A DNA stretch of 64,000 bases from Pseudomonas sp. S09G 359 (GTDB lineage Bacteria > Pseudomonadota > Gammaproteobacteria > Pseudomonadales > Pseudomonadaceae), in contig NZ_CP025263.1 in the NCBI RefSeq assembly GCF_002843605.1, forward strand, positions 328,501-392,500, written 5' to 3'. A program made the position numbers and the translations under genes. Numbering within the stretch: the stretch's first letter is position 1; every line of letters starts with the position of its first letter. Positions 1-9,479 of the stretch are shown in pieces. The notes under the pieces are model-generated. The model was not told where the DNA came from, ran no database searches, and saw only the letters and a list, made by a program, of their open reading frames with translations.

Positions 1-1099
1 CGCGCACATTGCCCGGCCAGCTGTGACGCAACAGCAGCGCGCGTTGGCCCGGTTGCAGCTCGTGCAGCGGCAGGCCGTGGCGGCTGCTGGCTTCATCGGC
101 AAAGTGTTGGAACAGCATCAACGCGTCTTCACCGCGCTCGCGCAGTGGCGGAATGCGCAGTGGTGCGACGTTGAGGCGATAGTACAAGTCGGCGCGGAAG
201 CGACCCTGGTCGGCGGATTGGCGCAGGTCTTCCTTGGTGGCAGCGATGATGCGGATATCCAGCGGGATCAACTGGTTGCCGCCCAGGCGCTCGACCACGC
301 GCTCCTGCAACAGGCGCAGCAGCTTGACCTGCACGTCCAGGCTCATGCTCTCGATTTCATCGAGGAACAGCGTGCCGCCATTGGCGAATTCGAACTTGCC
401 GATACGGCGTTTCTGCGCGCCGGTGAACGCCCCCGGCTCGTGGCCGAACAGTTCGCTTTCCACCACCGATTCGGCCAGGGCACCGGCGTTGATCGCCACG
501 AACGGCCCGCTGCGCCGACTCGACAGGTCGTGCAGCGCGCGGGCGACCACTTCCTTGCCGGCGCCGGTTTCGCCGAGGATCAGCACGTCGGCCTTGGTCG
601 CCGCCAGCGCGCCGATCTGCTCACGCAGGCGCAGCATTTGCGGCGAGTGGCCCACCAGGCGTGTGCTCAGTTGCTGGCGATCACTCAGGGCCAGGCGCAG
701 GCTGCGGTTGTCCAGCACCAGGCGGCGCAGGGCCAGGGCGCGGCGCACGCTGTCGAGCAGCGCGTCGCTGGCGAAGGGTTTTTCCAGGAAGTCATAGGCA
801 CCGGCGCGCATGGCCTGCACCGCCAACGGCACATCGCCGTGGCCGGTGATCAGCAGCACCGGCAGGTCCGGGTCCTGGCCGTGCAGTTCGGCGAGCAATT
901 CCAGCCCGTCCATGCCCGGCATGCGGATATCGCTGACCACCACGCCCGGCCAATCCCGGGACAAGCGCGCGGTGAGGCCGGTGGCTTCGCCCAGGGTCAG
1001 GACTTTCAGCCCGGCCAGGTCCAGGGTCTGGCACAGGGCCTGACGCAGGTGTGGATCGTCGTCGATCAACACCACCTGAATCTGGTTATCGATACTCAT
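1..1099 (-). CDS. dctD: C4-dicarboxylate transport response regulator DctD (3' end beyond window)
   Basis: Sigma-54-dependent response regulator, truncated by the window edge: 366 residues are visible of a family of about 460. The receiver domain covers residues 8-120, with acidic pocket DDD at 13-15, phospho-acceptor D57 (VVSDIRMPG) and K107. The AAA+ domain follows, with Walker A GETGAGKE at 176-183 and the sigma-54 contact loop GAFTGA at 223-228. The Fis-type helix-turn-helix should lie beyond the edge. Its start overlaps the dctB stop by 4 bp (ATGA), so the two are translationally coupled. From the family, phosphorylated DctD activates sigma-54 promoters such as dctA for succinate, fumarate and malate uptake. 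The dctD name rests on pairing with a DctB-type kinase. Confidence 0.9.
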   Translation of the reverse strand, partial: MSIDNQIQVVLIDDDPHLRQALCQTLDLAGLKVLTLGEATGLTARLSRDWPGVVVSDIRMPGMDGLELLAELHGQDPDLPVLLITGHGDVPLAVQAMRAGAYDFLEKPFASDALLDSVRRALALRRLVLDNRSLRLALSDRQQLSTRLVGHSPQMLRLREQIGALAATKADVLILGETGAGKEVVARALHDLSSRRSGPFVAINAGALAESVVESELFGHEPGAFTGAQKRRIGKFEFANGGTLFLDEIESMSLDVQVKLLRLLQERVVERLGGNQLIPLDIRIIAATKEDLRQSADQGRFRADLYYRLNVAPLRIPPLRERGEDALMLFQHFADEASSRHGLPLHELQPGQRALLLRHSWPGNVR

Positions 1100-2904
1100 A
1101 CACTGCGGTCCTCGGACGGTTGCAGACTGACGCCCGGCGAGCCGGCACGCAATTTCAGGGTTAACAGCGCGCCGCCTTCCTTGTGGTTGGCGAACAGCAG
1201 TTCGCCACCAAAGGCACGCATCAGGGTGTCACAGATCGCCAGGCCCAGCCCCAGGCCCTGGGTGCGGGTCTTGGTGGTGTAGAACGGCTCGCTGGCGCGG
1301 CCCAGGGCTTCCATGCAAAAGCCCGGGCCGTTGTCGCGAATGTACAGGTTGACGCCCTGTTCGGTGGTTTGGGCACTTAGCCATAGTTTGCGCGGAGGGC
1401 CTTTTTCGGTGAGGGCATCGAGGGCGTTGGCCAGCAGGTTGCCGAGCACCTGGCGCAAGCGGGTTTCGCCGGCCTGCACCCACAGGGTCGCTTCCGGCAG
1501 GTCGCGGATCAACTCGACTTCCATCGACCGCCGCCGCTTGGCCAGCAAGGCCAGCGCATCGTCCAGCGCCGGTTGCAGCGCCACGCTTTCCGGGGCATGG
1601 CGGTCGCGGCGGGCGAAGGCGCGCAGGTGCGCGATGATAGAGGCCATGCGTCCGGTCAGTTCGCTGATCAGCTTGAGGTTGCCCCGCGCGTCGCTGGTGC
1701 GTTCGTGGTCAAGCAGGATCTCGGCGTTTTCCGCATAGCTGCGGATCGCTGCCAGGGGCTGGTTGAGTTCATGGCTGATACTCGCCGACATGGTGCCCAG
1801 CGCCGACAGCTTGCCGGCCTGCACCAGGTCATCCTGGGCGCGCACCAGTTCCTGCTGGGCGTGCTCGCGCTCCAACACCTCCTGTTTGAGGCGCCGGTTG
1901 AGGCCTTCGAGATCGCTGGTGCGTTCGACCACGCGGGCCTCCAGCTCACGCCGGGCCTTGGCTTCGAAGGCGATGCGCTCCAGGTAATGGCGGCGGCGTT
2001 GCATCATCAAGCCCAGCAACAGCATCAACACCAGCAACGTGGCGCCACCGACGGCGACCACCGTGCGCACCGGGCGGTTGATCAGTGAGCGCGGCGCAAG
2101 GATTTCCACGTTCCAACCCGTCTCGGCGATGGCCGTGGATTGGCGCAGCCAGGCCGTGGAACTCAGGGCCAGCGGCTGCGGGTCGCGGGTCGGGTAGGGC
2201 TGGATGGCAATGATGGCCTGGCGTTCTTCGGCGGTCAGCGGCCGCGTGGCGCGGAACCGCCATTGCGGGCGTGACGTGAGGATCACCACGCCATTGTGGT
2301 CGGTCACCAACAGTTGTTCCGGGGTGTTGCCCCACAGGCTTTCGGTGTGGTCCAGGTCGACCTTGACCACCAGCACGCCGATGATGCGCGCGCCATCACG
2401 CACGGCGGCGGCAAAAAAGTAGCCACGCTTGGCCGAGGTGGTACCCAGGCCGAAGAACCGCCCCAGGCGCCCGGCCATGGCTTCGCTGAAATACGGGCGA
2501 AACGAGAAATTGCGCCCGACGAAGCTGTCCTGTTTGTCCCAATTGGACGCAGCAAGCGTCTTGCCGGTGGTGTCCATCAGGTACATCACCTCCACTCCGG
2601 CCTGGGCGGCGACGTCCTTGAGCAGCAGGTTGGCGCTGACCAGGTTGGTGCTCACCTCTGGCGCATCCAGCGCGGTGCGTAGGGCCGGCAAGTCCCCGAG
2701 GATCTGCGGCAGCACCTCATAGCGGTGCAACGTACCGAGCAGGTTGGCCACGTACAGATCGAGGGTCTGGCGGTTCTGCCCGGCCAGTTCGCTGCGGTAA
2801 TAGCGCTCGGCCAGGTGCTCCAGCGGCCACAGCAGCGGTGCCAGGCACAACGCCAGCAGCGCGAGGCTGCGCCAGCGGGGTCTTCGCGGAAGGGGTGGAG
2901 TCAT
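1096..2904 (-). CDS. dctB: C4-dicarboxylate sensor histidine kinase DctB
   Basis: A 602-residue membrane sensor kinase. Transmembrane segment 1 lies near residues 14-30 and segment 2 near 283-300. Between them is a periplasmic double-PAS/Cache-like domain (for example RNFSFRPYFSEAM near 131-143) typical of DctB. A coiled-coil linker (about 310-360) leads to the H-box SHELNQPLAAIRSY with phospho-acceptor H378, followed by the N-box (NLLANALDAL), G1 (DNGPGF) and G2 (GLGLGLAI) motifs of the HATPase domain. It senses periplasmic C4-dicarboxylates and phosphorylates DctD. It has no strong Shine-Dalgarno, and the start sits 36 bp beyond the rfbD stop. Family and pairing are clear; the exact ligand is inferred. 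Confidence 0.9.
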   Translation of the reverse strand: MTPPLPRRPRWRSLALLALCLAPLLWPLEHLAERYYRSELAGQNRQTLDLYVANLLGTLHRYEVLPQILGDLPALRTALDAPEVSTNLVSANLLLKDVAAQAGVEVMYLMDTTGKTLAASNWDKQDSFVGRNFSFRPYFSEAMAGRLGRFFGLGTTSAKRGYFFAAAVRDGARIIGVLVVKVDLDHTESLWGNTPEQLLVTDHNGVVILTSRPQWRFRATRPLTAEERQAIIAIQPYPTRDPQPLALSSTAWLRQSTAIAETGWNVEILAPRSLINRPVRTVVAVGGATLLVLMLLLGLMMQRRRHYLERIAFEAKARRELEARVVERTSDLEGLNRRLKQEVLEREHAQQELVRAQDDLVQAGKLSALGTMSASISHELNQPLAAIRSYAENAEILLDHERTSDARGNLKLISELTGRMASIIAHLRAFARRDRHAPESVALQPALDDALALLAKRRRSMEVELIRDLPEATLWVQAGETRLRQVLGNLLANALDALTEKGPPRKLWLSAQTTEQGVNLYIRDNGPGFCMEALGRASEPFYTTKTRTQGLGLGLAICDTLMRAFGGELLFANHKEGGALLTLKLRAGSPGVSLQPSEDRSV

Positions 2905-2940
2905 GGGAGTCGTGCGCCTGTGGGTACAGGCGCATTATGC

Positions 2941-3810
2941 CTAGTGCTGCCCGGCAAGACACTCGCGCAATGCGTCCTGCCACTGCGGTTGGCTGACGTG
3001 CCACTGCTGCTGCAGACGATCGCAATCGAGGCGCGAGTTCAGCGGGCGCTTGGCGGGGGTCGGGTAGGCGCTGGAAGGGATGGCCTCCAGCTCGGCGCAG
3101 GCCTTGCCCTCGGCGCGCAACTGCTGCGCGATCGCCTCGGCAAAGCCGAACCACGAGGTTTCCCCTTGGGCGGTCAGGTGATAGACACCCCACTCCCCGG
3201 CTGCACCGACTTGCCAGCGCTCGATCAGGGCGCGGGTACTGTTGGCGATGGTACCGGCCCAGGTCGGCGCACCGATCTGGTCGGCGACGATGCGCATATG
3301 CGGCTTTTCCTGCAGCAGGCGCTGCATGGTCAGCAGGAAATTCTTGCCGTGGCTGGAGTAGACCCAACTGGTACGCAGGATCAGATATTTGCCGCCGACC
3401 GCTGCAATCGCCTGTTCACCGGCGAGTTTGCTCTGCCCGTAGACGCCCAGCGGGTTCGGCATATCGGCTTCGGTGTAGGGCGCGGGCTTGCTGCCGTCGA
3501 ACACATAGTCGGTGGAATAGTGGATCAACGGGATGCCCAGCGCCTTGGCTTCCTCCGCCAGGATGCCGGGACCTATGGCATTGATGGCGAAGGCCGCGTC
3601 AGGCTCGCTCTCGGCCTGATCGACAGCGGTGTGGGCCGCCGCGTTGATGATCAAGTCGGGGCAGTGGGCGCGCACCTGCTGGCGGATCTGGTCGGTGTTG
3701 GCCAGGTCCAGCTGGTCGCGGCCCAACACGATGAGTTCGCCGAGGCCTTGGAGCTGCTGTTGCAGCGCCTGGGAGACTTGGCCGTGAAGGCCGGTGATGA
3801 GGATTTTCAT
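2941..3810 (-). CDS. rfbD: dTDP-4-dehydrorhamnose reductase
   Basis: A 289-residue extended SDR that reduces dTDP-4-keto-L-rhamnose to dTDP-L-rhamnose, the last step of the rhamnose donor pathway. The N-terminal nucleotide-binding motif is TGLHGQVSQAL (residues 6-16), and the catalytic YxxxK appears as YGQSKLAGE. Length matches RmlD/RfbD. It is the last gene of the rfbB-A-C-D operon: its start overlaps the rfbC stop by 4 bp. The cytoplasmic product feeds LPS or other rhamnose-containing polysaccharides. Confidence 0.95.
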   Translation of the reverse strand: MKILITGLHGQVSQALQQQLQGLGELIVLGRDQLDLANTDQIRQQVRAHCPDLIINAAAHTAVDQAESEPDAAFAINAIGPGILAEEAKALGIPLIHYSTDYVFDGSKPAPYTEADMPNPLGVYGQSKLAGEQAIAAVGGKYLILRTSWVYSSHGKNFLLTMQRLLQEKPHMRIVADQIGAPTWAGTIANSTRALIERWQVGAAGEWGVYHLTAQGETSWFGFAEAIAQQLRAEGKACAELEAIPSSAYPTPAKRPLNSRLDCDRLQQQWHVSQPQWQDALRECLAGQH

Positions 3811-4352
3811 GGGAACAGGTCGGCTTCTTTCAGGCTTTTGCCGCTCTGGTCTTTGGCGGATAGGGTTGGGGTACCCGTCAACTGCCAGTCGATATCGAGA
3901 TCCGGGTCATCCCAGCGAATGCAGCGCTCGGCAGACGGGGTGTAATAATCGGTGGTTTTGTAGAGGAATTCGGCGTAGTCGCTGAGCACCACGAAACCGT
4001 GGGCAAATCCCGCTGGTACCCACAGCTGGCGGTTATTTTCGGCAGAAAGCCGCACGCTGACCCATTTGCCAAAATGCGGCGAGCTGCGGCGGATATCCAC
4101 GGCTACGTCCAATACTTCACCCGCCGTCACGCGCACCAGTTTTCCCTGGGCGTGCTCGACCTGATAGTGCAGGCCGCGCAACACGCCTTTTTGCGAGCGC
4201 GAGTGATTATCCTGCACGAAATGCTGCTGCAACCCTGTGGCCTGGGAAAAGTTGCGGGCATTGAAACTCTCATAAAAAAAGCCGCGTTCATCGCCAAAAA
4301 CCTTCGGCTCGATGATCAGTACACCGGGCAACTCAGTGGCGGTTACATTCAT
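3807..4352 (-). CDS. rfbC: dTDP-4-dehydrorhamnose 3,5-epimerase
   Basis: A 181-residue cupin-fold epimerase that inverts C3 and C5 of dTDP-4-keto-6-deoxy-D-glucose. Visible family signatures are [11 protein letters not shown] near residues 26-36, the catalytic-histidine segment VLRGLHYQ near 57-64, and a conserved [10 protein letters not shown] block. Length equals the usual 180-185. It overlaps rfbD and rfbA by 4 bp on each side, a tightly coupled operon. Confidence 0.95.
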   Translation of the reverse strand: MNVTATELPGVLIIEPKVFGDERGFFYESFNARNFSQATGLQQHFVQDNHSRSQKGVLRGLHYQVEHAQGKLVRVTAGEVLDVAVDIRRSSPHFGKWVSVRLSAENNRQLWVPAGFAHGFVVLSDYAEFLYKTTDYYTPSAERCIRWDDPDLDIDWQLTGTPTLSAKDQSGKSLKEADLFP

Positions 4353-5224
4353 GGGTTTTCCCCAGCGAGAGTGAAAAGGTATTGACCATAACCGGTCTTG
4401 CCAAAGTACTTGGCGCGCTCCAGCAGGTGATCGCGGTCGATCCAGCCGTTTTCGTAGGCGATCTCTTCCAGACAGGCAACCTTCAAGCCTTGGCGATGTT
4501 CAATGGTCTGCACGTAGGTGGAGGCCTCGAGCAGGCTGTCATGGGTACCGGTGTCCAGCCAGGCAAAGCCACGGCCGAAACGCTCCACATGCAGGTCACC
4601 GCGCTTAAGGTAAGCGTTGTTGACGTCGGTAATTTCCAGTTCGCCACGGGGCGACGGCTTGACCGCCTTGGCGATGCTGATCACGTCGTTATCGTAGAAA
4701 TACAGGCCGGTTACCGCGTAGGGTGATTTAGGCTTGGCCGGTTTTTCTTCGATGGACAGGGCGCGGCCCTCTTTGTCGAAGTCGATGACGCCAAAACGCT
4801 CCGGGTCCTTGACCCAGTAGCCAAAGACCGTGGCACCGCTAGGGCGCTCGGCGGCAGTGCGCAACTGGTCGCCAAAATGCTGGCCGTGGAAGATGTTGTC
4901 GCCCAGGATCAGGCAAACCGGATCGTCACCGATAAACTCTTCGCCAATGATAAAGGCCTGGGCCAAACCATCCGGCGAGGGCTGTTCGGCATAGCTGAAA
5001 CGCACGCCAAACTGGCTGCCATCGCCCAGCAGGTTACGGTACTGCGGCAAATCCACCGGGGTGGAAATCACCAGGATTTCCTTGATCCCAGCCAGCATCA
5101 GCACCGAGATCGGGTAGTAGATCATCGGCTTGTCGTACACCGGCAGCAGTTGCTTGGACACGCCTAGGGTAATGGGGTGCAGACGGGTACCCGAGCCACC
5201 CGCCAATACGATTCCCTTCATCAT
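4349..5224 (-). CDS. rfbA: glucose-1-phosphate thymidylyltransferase
   Basis: A 291-residue nucleotidyltransferase that makes dTDP-glucose from dTTP and glucose-1-phosphate, the first pathway step. The N-terminus [19 protein letters not shown] carries the G-x-G-T-R pyrophosphorylase signature, and ILGDNIFHG and the sugar-binding segments are intact. The start is the tandem ATG ATG at 5219-5224; either could be used. It overlaps rfbB and rfbC by 4 bp each. Confidence 0.95.
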   Translation of the reverse strand: MMKGIVLAGGSGTRLHPITLGVSKQLLPVYDKPMIYYPISVLMLAGIKEILVISTPVDLPQYRNLLGDGSQFGVRFSYAEQPSPDGLAQAFIIGEEFIGDDPVCLILGDNIFHGQHFGDQLRTAAERPSGATVFGYWVKDPERFGVIDFDKEGRALSIEEKPAKPKSPYAVTGLYFYDNDVISIAKAVKPSPRGELEITDVNNAYLKRGDLHVERFGRGFAWLDTGTHDSLLEASTYVQTIEHRQGLKVACLEEIAYENGWIDRDHLLERAKYFGKTGYGQYLFTLAGENP

Positions 5225-6303
5225 GCAATCAAATCCTTCATGTCTGTGTTGCCCAATCGTTCACCCTGATAACTGCCGTCCTGCACCCTGCGACACCATC
5301 CAAGGTTATCCAGGTACCACTGCACGGTCTTGCGCAGGCCGGTCTCGAAGGTTTCTTCGGGAACCCAGCCCAGTTCGCGCTCTATCTTGCTGGCGTCGAT
5401 CGCGTAGCGCTGATCGTGGCCTGGGCGATCCTTGACGAATGTGATCAGGTCGGTAAATTTTTCGACACTGGCCGGGCGTTGGGGGGCCAGCTCTTCCAGC
5501 AGTCCGCAGATGCCGCGTACCACGTCGATGTTCTTTTGCTCGTTGTGCCCACCGATATTGTAGGTTTCGCCGACTACACCTTCGGTTACCACTTTAAGCA
5601 ATGCACGTGCATGGTCTTCCACGAACAGCCAGTCCCGCACCTGTAAACCATCACCATAGACCGGTAGCGGCTTGCCCGCGAGGGCGTTGAGGATCACTAG
5701 CGGGATGAGCTTCTCGGGGAAGTGGAATGGCCCGTAGTTGTTCGAGCAGTTGGTCAGCAACACCGGCAGGCCATATGTGCGATGCCATGCGCGGACCAGA
5801 TGATCGGATGCCGCCTTGCTTGCGGAGTACGGAGAGCTCGGCGCGTAGGGCGTGGTTTCGGTGAACAGATCGTCCACGCCGTGCAGGTCGCCATACACTT
5901 CGTCGGTGGAAATGTGATGGAAACGGAAGGCGGTTCTGGCCGGCTCGGCCAACGTGAGCCAATAGGCGCGCGTGGCTTCCAGCAGGCTGTAGGTGCCGAC
6001 GATATTGGTCTGGATAAAATCCGATGGACCGTCAATGGAGCGGTCGACATGGGATTCTGCAGCCAGGTGCATGATCGCCTGGGGCTCGAAACGCGCGAGC
6101 ACAGCACTGACGGTGGCCTGGTCGATGATGTCGGCCTGGACGAACTCATAACGGCTGTTCGAAGCGATGCTGGTCAGCGATTCCAGATTGCCGGCGTACG
6201 TGAGCTTGTCCAGGTTGAGCACTTCGTGCTCGGTGTGTTGAATCAGATGGCGAATCAGGGCAGAGCCGATAAACCCAGCGCCGCCTGTAATGAGAATGCG
6301 CAT
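5221..6303 (-). CDS. rfbB: dTDP-glucose 4,6-dehydratase
   Basis: A 360-residue extended SDR that converts dTDP-glucose to dTDP-4-keto-6-deoxyglucose. [14 protein letters not shown] opens the Rossmann fold, with catalytic [12 protein letters not shown] and [12 protein letters not shown] (YxxxK). The frame stays open upstream to 6381, but the ATG at 6303 places the conserved first beta strand at residue 2, as in the family, so I chose it. This is the first gene of the rhamnose operon; its promoter must lie in 6304-6457. Confidence 0.94.
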   Translation of the reverse strand: MRILITGGAGFIGSALIRHLIQHTEHEVLNLDKLTYAGNLESLTSIASNSRYEFVQADIIDQATVSAVLARFEPQAIMHLAAESHVDRSIDGPSDFIQTNIVGTYSLLEATRAYWLTLAEPARTAFRFHHISTDEVYGDLHGVDDLFTETTPYAPSSPYSASKAASDHLVRAWHRTYGLPVLLTNCSNNYGPFHFPEKLIPLVILNALAGKPLPVYGDGLQVRDWLFVEDHARALLKVVTEGVVGETYNIGGHNEQKNIDVVRGICGLLEELAPQRPASVEKFTDLITFVKDRPGHDQRYAIDASKIERELGWVPEETFETGLRKTVQWYLDNLGWCRRVQDGSYQGERLGNTDMKDLIA

Positions 6304-6457
6304 GTCGGAGGGCCTTTTCCTTAGACGGACATTAAGCGAATGAAGCATAGCTTGAGTCGTGCGGCGAGTCGGCGCAAGCACGGTATGTGTAGGGGGTTGC
6401 CTAATTCACCCGAACAATGGCGATATACACCCCTGAAAAAAAACCGAGGCCACCCCC
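6304..6457. promoter_or_regulatory. divergent intergenic region between rfbB and the kinase-aminotransferase fusion gene
   Basis: This 154-bp gap separates two divergent starts and must hold promoters for the rhamnose operon (leftward) and the fusion gene (rightward). It has an A-tract (about 6437-6444) just before the right-hand gene. I could not pick a convincing -35/-10 pair by eye. Confidence 0.4.
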
Positions 6458-9358
6458 ATGCTGCTCGCCACGCTGATCCATCGCGCCAGTCTACCCTGCC
6501 CACAAGTAGGCCCCGATCAGGCGGCGCAACTGCTCGAGCAGCATTACGGCCTTGCTGGCACGTTGCAGTCACTGGGTAGCCAACAGGACCTCAACTATAA
6601 GGTCGACAGTGCCCGCGGCCGGTTTGTGCTGAAAATCTGCCGGGGTGACTACGCCGCCATCGAGCTGCAGGCCCAGCACGCCGCCCTCAACACCTTGCAG
6701 GGCGTGCGCGTGCCCAACGTCATCGCGGCCCTCTCAGGTGAAGAGCTGCTGACCCTGACGCTCGACGGACAAACCCTGCACGTGCGGCTGCTGGACTATA
6801 TCGACGGCCAGCCGCTGACCCACCTGCCTCATCTGGGGCGCGACGTGATCGCAGGCTTCGGCGAGTTATGTGGGCGCATGAGCCTGGCGCTGGCGGGCTT
6901 CACCCACCCGGGCCTGGACCGCACCCTGCAATGGGACCCGCGCCATGCCCAGGAACTGATCACCCATCTGCTGGCCACGTTGCCAAACCTGCCGCACCGC
7001 GCCGCACTCGAGCAGGTCGCCGAGCAGGTAGAAGCGCGCGTCCGGCCCTTGGCCGAGCGGCTGCCGTGGCAAGCGGTGCACATGGACATCACCGACGACA
7101 ACGTGGTGTGGCAGCGCGATGCACAGCGGCGCTGGCAGCTGCAGGGCGTGATTGATTTCGGCGACCTGGTACACACTTGGCGCATCGCGGATTTATCGGT
7201 GACCTGCGCCGCCCTGTTACACCATGCCGGCGGCGACCCCTTCGCGATCCTGCCGGCGATCCAGGCTTGCCATGCCGTCACGCCGTTGCAGCATGCGGAG
7301 CTGCAGGCGTTGTGGCCGCTGATCGTCGCCCGTGCGGCGGTGCTGGTGCTGAGCAGCGAACAGCAGCAACGCCTGGACCCGGATAACAGCTACCTGCTGA
7401 AGAACGCCGAACACGAGTGGGAAATTTTCCATGTGGCCACATCGGTGCCGTTTGAGCTGATGGAGGCGGCGATTCTGAGCAGCGTCGGGCAGGCACCGGC
7501 GCCGATTGCCAGCCAAGGCTTCGCGCCACTGTTGCCGGGGTTGGTCGGCCGTGAATTTGCGTTGATCGACCTGGGCGTACTCAGCCCGCATTTCGAGGCG
7601 GGTAACTGGGAGCAAGCCGGTATCGATCGGCATTTATTGCAGGACGCGGCGGCGGTGCATGGCCTGGCAGCGAGTCGTTATGGGCAATACCGTTTGTCGC
7701 GCACCCAGCCCGACAGCGCCGATGAACCGGAGACATTCCCCCTGCACGTGGAACTGCATGTGCCCGTGGGCGCCTCTGTCGAAGCGCCGTTTGCAGGCAC
7801 CCTGCATTTACGTGCCGGCGGTGAACTCTACCTGCACAACAGCGGTTCAAGCGTACGACTGTGGGGCGTAAAAGCGCTGCTACAGGCCGGTGCTGCCGTG
7901 CTCAAGGGCCAGGTGATCGGCGAGGTCGAAGGCTCGTTGGTTGTGCAACTGTGTCGTACCGACTTGCCGACCCCGCTGTTCTGCACGCCCTCCCGAGCGC
8001 CCGCGTGGCAGGTACTGTGCCCATCGCCCGCCACGCTGCTGGGACTGGCCTGTGATGCCGAGCCTGAGTTGGATCCCGAGGCCCTGCTGGCTCGCCGCGA
8101 CGCCAGCTTCGCGCGCTCGCAGAAACACTATTACGTCGACCCGCCACGCATCGAGCGCGGCTGGCGCAATCATCTGATCGACATGCAGGGCCGTTCCTAC
8201 CTCGACATGCTCAACAACGTCGCAGTGCTGGGCCATGGCCACCCCCGCATGGCGGCGGTGGCGGCGCGTCAGTGGTCGCTGCTCAACACCAACTCGCGTT
8301 TCCACTATGCGGCGATTGCCGAGTTTTCCGAGCGTTTGCTGGCGCTGGCGCCGGCGGGCATGGACCGGGTGTTCCTGGTCAATAGCGGTACCGAAGCCAA
8401 CGACCTGGCAATCCGGCTGGCCTGGGCCTACAGCGGCGGGCGCGACATGCTCAGCGTGCTGGAGGCCTACCACGGCTGGTCGGTGGCGGCGGACGCGGTG
8501 TCCACCTCGATCGCCGACAACCCCCAGGCACTGAGCAGCCGGCCGGATTGGGTACACCCGGTGACGGCACCGAATACTTATCGAGGAGAGTTCCGGGGGC
8601 AGGACAGCGCGCCGGATTACGTGCGAAGTGTGGAACACAACCTGGCGAAAATAGCTGCGAGCAAACGCCAACTGGCGGGTTTTATCTGTGAGCCGGTGTA
8701 TGGCAATGCGGGTGGCATCTCCCTGCCACCGGGCTACTTGCAGCAGGTGTATGCGTTGGTGCGTGCCCAGGGCGGTGTGTGCATCGCCGATGAAGTGCAG
8801 GTGGGGTATGGCCGCATGGGGCATTTCTTCTGGGGCTTTGAAGAGCAGGGCGTGGTGCCCGATATCATTACCATGGCCAAAGGGATGGGCAATGGCCAGC
8901 CGTTGGGCGCGGTGATTACCCGTCGCGAGATTGCCGAGGCGCTGGAAGCCGAGGGGTATTTCTTCTCATCGTCGGGTGGCAGCCCGGTCAGTTGCCGGAT
9001 CGGCATGGCGGTGCTGGATGTGATGGAGGAAGAGAAACTGTGGGAAAACGCCCAGGTTGTAGGTGGGCATTTCAAGGCGCGATTGGAAGAACTGATCGGC
9101 CGTCACCCTCTGGTGGGCGCCGTGCACGGTTCTGGCTTCTATCTGGGCCTGGAGCTGGTGCGCGACCGACAAACCCTGGAACCCGCTACTGAAGAGACCA
9201 CACTGCTGTGCGATCGCCTGCGTGAACTGGGGATTTTCATGCAGCCCACCGGCGACTACTTGAACATCCTCAAGATCAAGCCGCCGATGGTCACGTCCAG
9301 GCGCAGCGTGGATTTCTTTGTCGACATGCTGTCGAAGGTGCTGGATGAACAGCTATAA
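6458..9358 (+). CDS. trimodular protein: APH-type kinase, M23/biotinyl-like domain, class III PLP enzyme (probable phospho-lyase)
   Basis: A 966-residue fusion. Residues 20-340 form an aminoglycoside-phosphotransferase/choline-kinase-like domain, with the catalytic loop HMDITDDN (D210 as probable base) and GVIDFGD as the metal-binding motif. Residues about 350-540 look like a lysostaphin/M23-like beta domain (VELHVPVGASVEAPFAGTLHL). Residues about 555-966 are a class III aminotransferase, with NSGTEAND, IADEVQVGYGR and the PLP lysine in TMAKGMGNGQ (K808). In animals a separate APH-like hydroxylysine kinase and a class III phospho-lyase act in sequence, so a kinase followed by phosphate elimination on an amino alcohol is my inference. 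aguA lies 121 bp downstream. Start ATG 6458 has only a weak GAGG upstream. Confidence 0.85.
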   Translation: MLLATLIHRASLPCPQVGPDQAAQLLEQHYGLAGTLQSLGSQQDLNYKVDSARGRFVLKICRGDYAAIELQAQHAALNTLQGVRVPNVIAALSGEELLTLTLDGQTLHVRLLDYIDGQPLTHLPHLGRDVIAGFGELCGRMSLALAGFTHPGLDRTLQWDPRHAQELITHLLATLPNLPHRAALEQVAEQVEARVRPLAERLPWQAVHMDITDDNVVWQRDAQRRWQLQGVIDFGDLVHTWRIADLSVTCAALLHHAGGDPFAILPAIQACHAVTPLQHAELQALWPLIVARAAVLVLSSEQQQRLDPDNSYLLKNAEHEWEIFHVATSVPFELMEAAILSSVGQAPAPIASQGFAPLLPGLVGREFALIDLGVLSPHFEAGNWEQAGIDRHLLQDAAAVHGLAASRYGQYRLSRTQPDSADEPETFPLHVELHVPVGASVEAPFAGTLHLRAGGELYLHNSGSSVRLWGVKALLQAGAAVLKGQVIGEVEGSLVVQLCRTDLPTPLFCTPSRAPAWQVLCPSPATLLGLACDAEPELDPEALLARRDASFARSQKHYYVDPPRIERGWRNHLIDMQGRSYLDMLNNVAVLGHGHPRMAAVAARQWSLLNTNSRFHYAAIAEFSERLLALAPAGMDRVFLVNSGTEANDLAIRLAWAYSGGRDMLSVLEAYHGWSVAADAVSTSIADNPQALSSRPDWVHPVTAPNTYRGEFRGQDSAPDYVRSVEHNLAKIAASKRQLAGFICEPVYGNAGGISLPPGYLQQVYALVRAQGGVCIADEVQVGYGRMGHFFWGFEEQGVVPDIITMAKGMGNGQPLGAVITRREIAEALEAEGYFFSSSGGSPVSCRIGMAVLDVMEEEKLWENAQVVGGHFKARLEELIGRHPLVGAVHGSGFYLGLELVRDRQTLEPATEETTLLCDRLRELGIFMQPTGDYLNILKIKPPMVTSRRSVDFFVDMLSKVLDEQL

Positions 9359-9479
9359 ATGTCGATTGTTATCGGCTATTTATTGTCATATTTATCGACT
9401 ATGATCTTGTATAGCTTTTAAAGCCGATTTTTATCCGTTATAAAGTCGGCCTTTACCCCCATTCGGAGCCCTGAACGCC
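9359..9479. promoter_or_regulatory. AT-rich intergenic region upstream of aguA with repeated TATCGRCTAT-type motifs
   Basis: This 121-bp spacer is clearly AT-richer than its flanks. It contains ATCGGCTAT (about 9373-9381) and ATCGACTAT (about 9395-9403) as an imperfect direct repeat. It also has an imperfect inverted repeat, AAAGCCGA (9420-9427) against TCGGCCTTT (9446-9454), which could be an operator or a weak terminator of the upstream gene. The regulator is unknown. Confidence 0.35.

Noticed and set aside
23..1282. Plus-strand 419-codon frame over dctD/dctB
   Set aside because: Opposite strand encodes clear DctD and DctB motifs; the frame is a high-GC shadow.
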